Positions 1 through 8,638 of a stretch of DNA of 35,663 bases are shown here, piece after piece (position 1 is the first letter of the stretch; every line of letters begins with the position of its first letter). The DNA is from Chlorokybus atmophyticus (taxonomy: Eukaryota; Streptophyta; Chlorokybophyceae; Chlorokybales; Chlorokybaceae). The notes under the pieces are model-generated. The model had not been told where the DNA came from and searched no databases. It saw nothing but the letters and a program-made list of their open reading frames with translations. Location: positions 1 to 35,663 of the forward strand of contig RHPI01002945.1 in NCBI GenBank assembly GCA_009103225.1, read 5' to 3'. A program made the position numbers and the translations under genes.

Positions 1-23
1 CTGCTCGCAGAACTCGAAGGCAG

Positions 24-1173
24 GTGCCGCTGACGGCACAACTGGCTTGTGCCGAGAACGGATTCTGCTGCAGGCGCCGTGTGTGGGTGTGTTTAAGAGT
101 GCTATGTTGCAGGCCTATGGGGCTGTTAACCCATCGCAGAAAGAAAGCACGTGACAAGCTCAGGCGCTTGAAAGTCAAGCCCGGGCAATCAGTGGAGGAC
201 TTTACTGTCTTCTTCGAGTCAGTATGTGCCGAAGTCGGCTCTGACATGCCACTCTTTAACGCGGAGAAGATGAACAAGTATTGGGCTGCTCTGCCAGAGG
301 ATATGCAGAAAGCAGTTGACCTTCAAGGAAGGCCTTGAATCCTTCACTCATGCTGGCTACGATTTGATGAAGCGCACGGCTGCATGACAACAGCCAGCGC
401 ATGATCAACCAGGCCAAGAAGCTGACTCTTGTGAACAGCTCCCAGCCCTCATCGTCCACCACCACAGTTGTTTGTGGCAATGGCAATGGCAGAGGCAACA
501 ACCGCAAGCGCGGGCGCCCTAACAGCAAAGGCAAGCAACCCTTCCAGCCTGCCAACAAGAAGCGCACCAACAACCTTCCAGAGGTCAGCCCTGAGCTGAA
601 GGGTGCTTGCTTCAAGGCCGGAGTGTGCCTCAAGTGCGGGGAGAAAGGCCATCGAGTGGTCATCTGCCCCAACCCCGCCAATGACAAGCCCGTCGCATAG
701 GATGACGGGGAGGAGAGCTGCTCGACTAGCAGCAAGGCCCTGCCAGCTACCAACATTGTGCTAAACTTTGTTGGTAATGTACACCCTTCCCTTCGCACAT
801 GTGACGTTGCTGTATGGGACAATAATATGGGTGTGCCTGTTGACTTCGACTTTTTGATACATGACTGTGTGGGCAAGCATGTGCTGCTCAATGCGCCTTG
901 TTACAAGTTGTCAATGGTGCTTAAGCACTGTGTAGAGTGCAAGAGCAAAAGTTCGCATAACACAAGTGCATGTATCATAATGCCCAAATATAGAGGACCA
1001 TGGCTGTCCTTTACAAAGGGTATGCAAGTGGTGCAGGAGATTGACAAGGCTCAGACTGGTTTGGGATGCTCCGTGCGTGTTATGTATAACTCGCCAATTC
1101 TCCACCAGGGAAATCACGTGGACTTGACGTGGCTGTTCAAGGCAACAGTTGCACGTGTGCCATCTATATTTTA
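24..1173 (+). pseudogene. gag: Ty3/gypsy gag with CCHC zinc knuckle
   Basis: The first part (about 150-330) reads as a retrotransposon gag capsid segment, with KPGQSVEDFTVFFESV and a following helical, charged stretch. A frameshift near 320 moves the frame. A basic Gln/Asn-rich linker then leads to the nucleocapsid knuckle CLKCGEKGHRVVIC (about 625-670), spacing C-x2-C-x4-H-x4-C, which binds RNA. An in-frame TAG at 698-700 is followed in the same frame by open sequence to about 1172, presumably the gag-pol linker. Frameshifted, so called a pseudogene; family assignment is firm because of the pol downstream. Confidence 0.8.
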
Positions 1174-1470
1174 ATGATTGATACTGGCACTCTGGAGAAC
1201 TTCGTGAGTGAAGCTCTGGTACAAAGGCTGGGTATCCATGTGGATAAAGCCAGCGAAGTCGTAGCCACACTGGATGAGCACGTCACATCCCTGTAAGGGG
1301 CACTGTGCGTTTGGATCTGCTTGTACAGGGCTATCATGCGCAACTTAGGTTCTTTGTGGTACCAGTACAGGTACCAGGTGTTGATGTCATTGTTGGTGCT
1401 CGTTGGGAACGTGCTAATGGACTGCGCACAGATGCACACACTGGCATGTGCAGTGTACGCAAAGGAAGAG
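1174..1470 (+). pseudogene. Ty3/gypsy aspartic protease
   Basis: MIDTGTLENFVSEALVQRLG starting at 1174 carries the catalytic D-T-G of a retropepsin, which would cleave the polyprotein. A TAA at 1294 and a frame change follow. The second half of the fold resumes in another frame, where GVDVIVGARW (about 1378-1410) corresponds to the D-(V/I)-(I/L)-G-x-x-W strand near the protease C-terminus. Fragmented by at least one frameshift. Confidence 0.72.
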
Positions 1471-1479
1471 GGCGTGTGA

Positions 1480-3169
1480 CCCTCAGAGCAGAGGGATGTG
1501 ATGATACTTCCCCTGTCTCTAGTGATGCACCGTGTGATGCATTACCACTATTGTTGAGTGCCATGCAGGTGAAAAGAGCTGTAAAGAAAGCTGCAACACC
1601 TCTTCTGGTGCTGGTCAAGCCACTTGCTGACGAGAGTCACACTTTACTCGGTGAGACTGTTAACAGTGCACAAGACACAGTATTAGAGGCTCTGATGCAT
1701 GAGTATTTTTATGTGTTCAGAGCTGAGATGCTTAAGATGCCACCTAAGAGGGAAGTCTGGCATACTAACCCTCTCATGACGGGTGCACATCCTCCATTCA
1801 GACCTGTGAATCAGCTGAGCACGCGGACATAGAGAGGCAAATCAAGGCATTGCTTGTGAAGGGATTGATTGAGCTAACTAGCTCTCCCTTCGGGGCACCT
1901 ATTCTGTTCGTACCTAAGAAGGACGGCAGGCTACGCATGTGCGTAGACTATAGGGCTCTGAACAAGCTCATCATCAAAGATAGGTACCCACTGCCCAGGA
2001 TTGATGATCTGTTGAATTTGCTGAACGGAGCCTAAGTGTTCAGTTCATTGAATTTGATCAGTGGATACCACCAGATAAGGATTACCTTGGAAGATGTGCC
2101 TAAGACAGCGTTCAGAACACCTGTGGGCCACTTCCAGTACAAGGTACTACCTTATGGGCTGACAAATGCGCCAGCTACCTTCCAAGCTATGATGAACCGG
2201 GTGTTCCATAAGCTGATAGGGCTTATGGACTGTATTTGTGTATTTGGATGACATCATAGTGTTCAATAAGGACCCTGAGTTACATGTGATACGTGTACGT
2301 GAGGTGTTGAACACGTTGCGTGCCAACAAATTCTTTGCGGACATGCCCAAATGTGAATTTGGGAAAACTGAGCTGGAATGCTTGGGGCACATTGTTAGTG
2401 CAAAGGGCGTGTGCTCTGATTCTAAGAAGGTTGCGAAGGTCAAAGAGTGGCCTGCTCCTAAGAATGTGCACGAGTTGCGTGCCTTCTTGGGTTTAAGCAA
2501 CTATTTCCGAAAGTACATTCTGGGTTACTCGTCCATAGTAGCACCCCTCACCAACTTGTTACGTGACAAAGTTGTGTGGAGGTGGGCACAAGGGCAGGCA
2601 AGAGCCTTCGAGTCCATCAAAGAGGCCTTGGTGACAGCACCTGTATTACAATTGCCTGACTTCACCAAGCACTTTGAGGTTGTGAGTGATGCATCCCTTG
2701 ATAGCACTGGTGCAGTACTGCTCCAAGAGGGACACCCGCTTGCATATTTGAGCAAGAAGTTCTCTCCTGCTGAGAGGAACTATACCACAACTGAGCAAGG
2801 GGGGGGCTATGCGCTATCGGAGTGGCGCTGCTACTTGGAGGGGGTGGAGAGTGAGTTTACAATGGTAACAGACCACAACCCCCTTGTTTTCTTTCAGACC
2901 CAACCCTGTCAAGGAGACAAGCACGGTGGGCTGAGTATCTATCCCGTTTCAACTTCACTTGGGTGTACAAATCAGGCAGAGTGAACGTGGCAGACCTTTT
3001 GAGTCGCTCGCCTCTGTTGCGAGCAGCAATGACTCGGGCAAGTATGTACCCTAAGAAAGGGAGCACAACCCTAAGAATGGGAGCAACAACCAGGTCTCAG
3101 GTGCAAAGGCAATCTCATTCGCAACCAAGTGAGGCTTGTGCCGAGGAGTTGCCAATTGCGGTGAGGTGA
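1480..3169 (+). pseudogene. pol: Ty3/gypsy reverse transcriptase and RNase H
   Basis: A linker with [15 protein letters not shown] (from about 1728) leads into RT. RT motifs in order are [16 protein letters not shown] (about 1885), [11 protein letters not shown] (about 1937), ISGYHQIRI (about 2056), LPYGLTNAPATFQ (about 2152) and the catalytic YLDD (about 2240). The connection domain (FLGLSNYFRKYI) and RNase H (VSDASLDSTGAVL near 2682; VTDHNPL near 2866; VNVADLLSR near 2983) follow. Frameshifts lie near 1810, 2235 and 2895. The TAA at 2033 replaces one residue within the conserved GA-x-x-F-S segment without changing frame, so it is either a nonsense mutation or a Gln codon. Confidence 0.92.
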
Positions 3170-3191
3170 ATCAGTTTGTACCGAGAAACCA

Positions 3192-4686
3192 ATGGCAGTT
3201 GCTGATGCAAGTGGGGAGGACCCGCTTGCGGATGATGATGAAAATGTGCAAGACATCGCTGCGCGTCTACCTGAGGCTTATGCACTTAACAACTGGTTTG
3301 TTGAGTTGCTAAAGCAAGGAGACGACAAGATCACTTGTCTCAAAGGTATGTGGTACCGTGAGGGCAAGTTGATTGTGCCAGATGCACTCAATTTAAGAAA
3401 AATTGCTCGTTCGAAGCACACAGCGCAGTGTACAGTGGTCACATGGGAATGACCAAAACCATTAAGCTACCGCAGCGACAGTACTGGTGGCCTACGTTGG
3501 TTGCTGATGCAACGGAGTATGTACAGAGCTGTGACACTTGTTAACGTGACAAGGCCTCACACCGTAAGCCAGCAGGGCTGCTGAAGCCATTGGCTATCCC
3601 AAGCTATCAGTGGGAAAGTGTGAGCATGGATCTGATCACATATCTGCCGGAGACAACGAAAGGGCATGATGCCATCATTGTTTTTGTAGACCGTCTTACT
3701 AAGATGGTTCGGTTTGAACCATGTCGCGCTAGCATTAGTGCGCAAGAGTTTGCGTATGCTTTTGTGAACACGGTGTTCAAGCTGCATGGGGTACCCGAAG
3801 AATTGGTATCTGATCGTGACCCCAGGTTTACCAGTCAGTTCTGGCAAGCAATGTGTCAGTACTTGGGGACTAAGCAGAGCGTGAGCACTGCTTACCATCC
3901 ACAAAGTGATGGGCAGACGGAGCGTGCGAATCAGGTGCTGGAGGATGTGTTGCGACAATACACTTCACCCAGGTTTGATGACTGGGATATGCATCTCGCA
4001 GTGGCTGAGTTCGCAGTGAACAATGCATGGCAAGAGTCATTGCACAGCACTCCGTTCTTTCTGAACTATGGTAGGCATCCTGTGACGCCTATGTCTCTGC
4101 AAGTTCAGCCGTTTAGCAAAGTGCCTACGGCTAGAGACTTTACAAAGCAGATGCATGCTGCATTGGCTTGTGCGAAAGACTGCCTGACAGCAGCTCAGGA
4201 TCGGCACAAGATGTATGTCGATCGGCAGCGCAGGCCAGGAGAGGGCTTGGAGGTTGGGGACAAGGTCTTGTTGAGCATTAAGAACATTAGGCTCAAGACC
4301 AGTGGTGTACGTAAGCCTGCCCAGGTGGCTTGGGCCGTTCACTGTCTCTGCAACTGTGGGATCAGCCTTTCAGCTTTAATTGGCAAAGAGCATGCGTGTC
4401 CACAATGTGTTTCATGAGGCGCTGCTCAAGCCATACAAGAGCGATGGCAAAGTATAGCCACCTCCACCTCCTGTTGAGGTAGAGGGCGACCTTGAGTATG
4501 AGGTCGAAGCCATTGTTGGCAAGCGGTTTAGGAAGTTCATGAAGGGCTTCCGAACCGAGTACTTGGTAAAGGGGCTGGGTTATGGTGAAGAGCAGAAACC
4601 TCTGAAAGCCTATTTCTAACTTGGCAAACTGTACTGCTAAGCTGGAAGAGTTTGAGAGTGAGCACAAATACACAGGTGCCACTTGA
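3192..4686 (+). pseudogene. Ty3/gypsy integrase with C-terminal chromodomain
   Basis: The N-terminal HHCC zinc site ends in SCDTC (about 3527-3541). A TAA at 3542-3544 follows at a position that is Gln in most gypsy integrases, and the frame continues with RDKASHRKPAGLLKPL. The catalytic core shows the DDE triad in MDLI (about 3629), VSDRDPRF (about 3810) and GQTERANQ (about 3911). After a frameshift near 4290, VHNVFHEALLKPYKSDGKV leads, through an in-frame TAG at 4455, to a chromodomain that begins EYEVEAIVGKR (about 4494) and includes TEYLVKGLGYGEEQ. Chromodomains direct chromovirus integration to marked chromatin. A further frameshift near 4600 damages the chromodomain; the reading ends at TGA 4684. 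Confidence 0.9.
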
Positions 4687-4999
4687 AGGAGCTTGTGCTC
4701 TTGAGCTTGTGCTCAGTTGCAATATATATATGAGTGTTGCACATATATATATGTGCAACACTCTTCTGTGACATACCAACAAGCCGGCACTGGTTACTTA
4801 GTATCGGAGTTGGTTGTCACTCCCGTGACTTGCTGGAAGAGTTTGAAAGTGAGCACAAATCCACAGGTGCCACTTGAAGGAGCTTGTGCTCTTGAGCTTG
4901 TGCTCAATTGCAATATATGTGCAACACTCTTTTGTGACATACCAACAAGCCCGCATCGGTTACTTAGTATCAGAGTTGGTTGTCACTCCCGTGACTTGC
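4641..4999 (+). repeat. Two-copy tandem duplication at the gypsy 3' end
   Basis: Copy 1 (4641-4831, 191 bp) and copy 2 (4832-4999, 168 bp) both begin GCTGGAAGAGTTTGA and end GTCACTCCCGTGACTTGC. The unit includes the last codons of the chromodomain ORF plus 3' non-coding sequence. The copies differ by scattered substitutions and by one indel at a palindrome. Confidence 0.92.
4732..4763. repeat. Perfect 32-bp palindrome within tandem copy 1
   Basis: GAGTGTTGCACATATA is followed directly by its exact reverse complement. The matching place in the second tandem copy (about 4914-4931) has only one arm. Either copy 2 lost one arm plus the centre or copy 1 gained it. Confidence 0.93.
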
Positions 5000-5121
5000 A
5001 CTTGTTTTACGCATGGTGTGCGGTGATTCAGAAGGGCTGGCCACCCTTGCTGGCAATCATTGTACGGGGCTTGTGCTCCGTCAGTTTGCAACATGGAAGT
5101 TGCAATGCAAGTGGGGAGGAA

Positions 5122-5688
5122 TGTCACGTTCAAAGGACTGGCTTAAGTCACTCTCAGTTCCTTACTTATGTGGCAAGTATGAGGGACTAAGTGAGGATTC
5201 CGTATACTCATGGTGTGTGTAGCACCTGGCATATGTGCTCATGAAGTCAGTCCTTATGCATTAGTGTATAAAGACCTAGCAGCTACACATGGCACTGTCT
5301 ATCAGTAAGTACAGGACTGGTCAGTGTCAATGCGCAGAGTCGCACAGGCAGCAAGTCACTTGCCTATGTTGATGTGTCCGAGGATGGACAGGCCTGTGCT
5401 AACAGGTTAGCGCATAGGTGGGGAGGCCTTGTTGGCCTCGGACAACCTATGTGCCAGGGTGGAGAGCAGCAGGTAGTATAAGGGCGTGACTACCACTTTG
5501 TGGTGGCAATCGGTTGCTGGCCTTGCGGAGCTACTTGTGTGTGGGGTGCCTGGCTGAAGCTGTTGAAGGATGCTCTCCCCATCAACTCCTTGTGGGGTGT
5601 TGCTTGTTGCAAGGTGTGCAGTAAGTTGAACTGCTTGTGCAAAAGTTTGTGATGCTCTCAGCACGTAAGTTGAGTGGTTAACGTAACA
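5122..5688 (+). mobile_element. 3' LTR of the gypsy element
   Basis: It begins TGTCACG directly after the polypurine tract and ends CGTAACA, giving 7-bp imperfect inverted termini (6 of 7 match) of the usual TG...CA type. A TATA box (TATAAAG) lies at 5267-5273. The end point is inferred from the terminal inverted repeat, because the other LTR is not in the window and no target duplication can be checked. Confidence 0.75.
5267..5273 (+). promoter_or_regulatory. TATA box in the gypsy LTR
   Basis: TATAAAG about 145 bp into the LTR, in a stretch otherwise of mixed composition. It is the likely core promoter for the genomic RNA. Confidence 0.5.
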
Positions 5689-5990
5689 TATATATTTAAT
5701 ATATATATATATACATGATATATATATACATATATATAACTTCATACATATTATATATATAATTAATATATACATATAGATTTATATTTATACATAAACC
5801 CTATATGTTTATATATATCGGTATACGAGTGTTGTAAGCATATTTTGTTTTATATAATATATTGTGTCTACCAAACTTATTATGTAAATTATATTTTATA
5901 CAAAAATATGCAATCATACATGTATATATGATTATATATTTATTTTGCTTTATGTATGATGATATATACATTCATAACATATCTTATTCG
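5689..5990. repeat. TA-rich low-complexity tract
   Basis: Alternating TA/TATA sequence with few G or C bases, immediately outside the gypsy LTR. No gene is seen. Confidence 0.9.
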
Positions 5991-6926
5991 CATATACTTT
6001 GAGCAGTTGCATGACGTGGGGATGTGCTTGGGACGGTCGAGACCTGTAGAGACCTGTAGGACAGATCGAACGGCCGATAGCTGATAGTCGCCGCCGAGCC
6101 AATGAGAGGCAGGCGCGGTTGAACTCACAACGGATCACCTATGATAGGGCACCCCTTAAGGTAAGTGAGCAACGGATCAGCTAGGGTAAATGTCCCTAAC
6201 TTGGGAATGGGCCCTAACTTGGGGATCGCCCGTTTTTGGCCATAACTGGCGGTCTAGTTGGTCTTTGCCGGCCAAAGTATAGGCCGTGATAGCGCTGGCC
6301 GAGAGCTACCCTAACGAACCTAAGACCTTGCCAAACGGCCAAGTAGAGCGGGAGTTTTGAATTCTCAAATTAAACAATTATGCTGATTCAAACGGGGTAC
6401 TGTCTTACTATATTTTGTTTGATCATAACTCTCTTGTATGAACGCCAATTGATATGGTGTTTTTTTGGTTGGGTTTGTAGAGGTTGTAACAGCTTAATTA
6501 CCAAGTTTCATGAAGTTTCACGCGAAAATGAGAGAGTTAGCATGACCCTATTTTGGGGATGACGCGCAACGCATTGATCAAAAAGTGAAGTTGTAGAAAT
6601 GGCTATTGTGGATGCTGAGACTTGGTGGGGCGTGTTGTTGGTTGTTGCAGTGCACTTTGCACACCCACAACCACTCACTAGTAGAGTGTGTGTTGCAATT
6701 GGTGTGAGGTCATGCTTGTGTGAGGTTAGCGGGGAGGGTGTGGAGAGGGCAAGCAAGTGAGAGTTTGAAGGCAAAGTGCATGTGTGGCAGTCCGAGAGAG
6801 ACAAACAGAGTTGCATTACACAGTTAGAGTGCTAACGCAGCAAAGTTACAACTACTCTACCACTTCTACAACTTGGGGCATGGTGACTCGCAGCTCTGCA
6901 AGGGGGGGGTTTGCACATGCATTAGC
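5991..6926. other. Intergenic sequence upstream of the pogo-like gene
   Basis: No convincing coding sequence. Short direct repeats are visible: CCCTAACTTGGG occurs twice (about 6195 and 6211), and CAACGGATCA occurs at about 6128 and 6170. The region may hold the pogo-like gene's promoter or the 5' end of its transposon, but I could not define inverted termini. Confidence 0.5.
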
Positions 6927-7698
6927 ATGTTTGTCATCACTGTGACAGTTGCCACTCAGACCACCCTTGTTTGCATCCTTGTGCTAATGCACTCTGCTGC
7001 ACTCGGCCAAGGCAAGCGAGTGAAGGCCAAAACCCCATCTGCCAACAAGCGCAAGCGTTACTACACCACATACGAGGAACCGGATGGAGGACATTCAGAG
7101 GGCTGTCTCCTCCATCAACCAGGGCTGCATGCAAGTCAGTGATGTTGTGAAAGATCTTGGCATCCACGACACCACCATGCGTAGGTTCCTGGCTCAATCA
7201 GACCTCTCCCTTTACAAGTAAGCCCCTTTCTTATGCACTGCCAGCTAATGTGTTAGTCAATAGGGTGTAACACAAGTGTATGCACAACAGGGGACCAGGT
7301 GCTGCCACCATCTTTACGGAGGCAGAAGAGAATGACTTAGCAGAGTGGGTGATATTCCGCAATAAATGGGGGAGAGGAGTAACATGGACAGAGGTGTGCA
7401 TCGAGGCAGGCAAGCGTCTTGTGTGTGATCCAAGAGCAAGCCTATTCATGAATGGAGTACCTGGTCTGAAGTGGTTTTCTGGTTTGAGAAGGAGGAAGGG
7501 GTTGACCAGCAGGAAGGCAGAACCCCTTGATAAGTTCAGGAGGGTCTCCCTGCGCAAGGACATTGTATACCACTACTTTGAGCTTCTGGCCGAGACTGTC
7601 ACCAAGCTGGGGGTTGGACCTGAGCGTATCATATCAGCGGACGAGGTTGGGATAGAGCCAGACACCAGCATGCAAAACCAAAGAATCATCTGCGAAAG
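6927..7698 (+). CDS. pogo/Tigger-like transposase, N-terminal half (exons 1-2)
   Basis: This encodes the DNA-binding part of a Tc1/mariner-superfamily pogo-like transposase. A basic KRKRYY segment (about 7050) precedes a helix-turn-helix reading MEDIQRAVSSINQGCMQVSD (7084 on), one base out of frame with it, so a 1-bp frameshift lies near 7085. An intron at 7218-7290 (GTAAGC...ACAACAG) restores phase. Exon 2 (7291-7698) holds a CENP-B-like second helix-turn-helix (IFTEAEENDLAEWV; WFSGLRRRKGLTSRKAEPL), then IISADEVGI with the first catalytic Asp of the DDE domain. The exon ends at AAAG|GTAAAC (7698/7699). The remaining DDE domain lies at 34314, beyond a large insertion. The start codon is uncertain (ATG 6927, or the downstream ATG 7084). 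Confidence 0.85.
7218..7290 (+). other. Intron in pogo-like gene
   Basis: GTAAGC...ACAACAG, 73 nt. Joining AA|G keeps frame from the helix-turn-helix exon into GPGAATIFTEAEE. Confidence 0.8.
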
Positions 7699-7724
7699 GT
7701 AAACAGTTGCTTTGCTTACGCATA

Positions 7725-8280
7725 CACACGGAATTTTTCCACGGACCAGCCCTGGTCCGCACGTACGGACCAGGGCTAAAACGCCCGGGCGGCTTGGGGT
7801 CTGGACCAGGGTCGCCCGCCTTGATCTGCACGCGGAGACCAAGGCTGGTCCAAAAAGTACGTAATTGTCCCACGGTCCCCCAAACGGACCAGCCCTGGTT
7901 GCTGATATCATGACGAGCGCAATGGGACCAATGCTGGTCTGCCATGCGTGTTGCTGCATGCACCAAGGATGGTTCGCTCTTGGCACAGTTCTGTAAAAAG
8001 CATCACCACTACTGGTCCCGAGTAGCAGGACCATCCTTGGTTCGCACTGTGGGACCATGCATGGTCTACTTGTATCTTAATGTCTAGCCAAGATGGTCTG
8101 CAAAGATGGTCCCGACTAGTGGGACCAACCATGGCTCTGCTGGCGGGACCATGCCTGGTCCACACCCAACCATCTCTTTGTACCAGCCGAATCTCACTGC
8201 ATTGGTCCATGCTTGCATCCAGGGACCAGCATTGGTGCACGACACCCGCTGACATCCTGCACCAATAATGGTCTATGACC
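7725..8280. repeat. Left terminal inverted repeat and subterminal GGACCA/TGGTCC palindrome array
   Basis: About a dozen GGACCA or TGGTC(C) words occur, many paired as GGACCA-N3/4-TGGTCC imperfect palindromes, for example GGACCAGCCCTGGTCC near 7744 and GGACCATGCATGGTC near 8051. No coding sequence. Likely transposase or accessory-protein binding sites. Confidence 0.85.
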
Positions 8281-8638
8281 CATGCGCCAGCAATTCACGG
8301 TAACCCATTCTATTATATAGTGCGTGTCTGGCAATCAGCGAGACCTGCAAAGTGTTAAACATATCTATGCTAACTACAGCAATGTTCTCATAGCTACTAA
8401 GATCACCAGCGCTCATAGCCTGCCTATGATGAGACTGAGCGCATGCTGCGCACACCACGTGATCTCGGCACTGCACGCACACGTTCCTTCTGTTCCATAC
8501 TCTGCTCCATACTTGCAATTGTAGACGGCCTTTCAGATGAACGAGTGCACGCCGCGTGCGCCAACAGATTGTCGTAGACACTGCGCGCGCACACTGCATA
8601 TGAGCAACACCGCAACTGTAGAACACAATGTACATTTC
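8281..8638. other. Region left of the Cys-rich gene, no confident gene
   Basis: On the minus strand the frame of the last Cys-rich exon stays open from 8638 to a TAG at 8275 if the TAA at 8641-8639 is read as sense. It includes a CVQCRDHVVCAACAQSHH segment. This could be the true C-terminus or chance; I do not call it. Confidence 0.35.

Larger units (their letters stand above)
1..5688 (+). mobile_element. Ty3/gypsy chromovirus retrotransposon, 5' truncated by window edge, decayed
   Basis: The order gag, protease, reverse transcriptase, RNase H, integrase, chromodomain, purine tract, 3' LTR is that of Ty3/gypsy chromoviruses. The 5' LTR and primer-binding site lie outside the window. Several single-base frameshifts separate the domains (near 1160, 1300, 1810, 2235, 2895 and 4290), so this copy cannot encode a full polyprotein. 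Four further interruptions (TAG 698, TAA 2033, TAA 3542, TAG 4455) do not change frame and may be sense codons. The purine-rich GTGGGGAGGA at 5111-5120 precedes the 3' LTR as a polypurine tract should. Confidence 0.93.

Noticed and set aside
256-891. Long minus-strand open frame opposite the gypsy gag
   Set aside because: It is the antisense shadow of gag and its linker; composition is Leu/Ser-rich without domain signals.
5689-5990. TA-rich tract as a replication origin or matrix attachment site
   Set aside because: Only low-complexity TA repeats are visible; nothing specific supports an origin.
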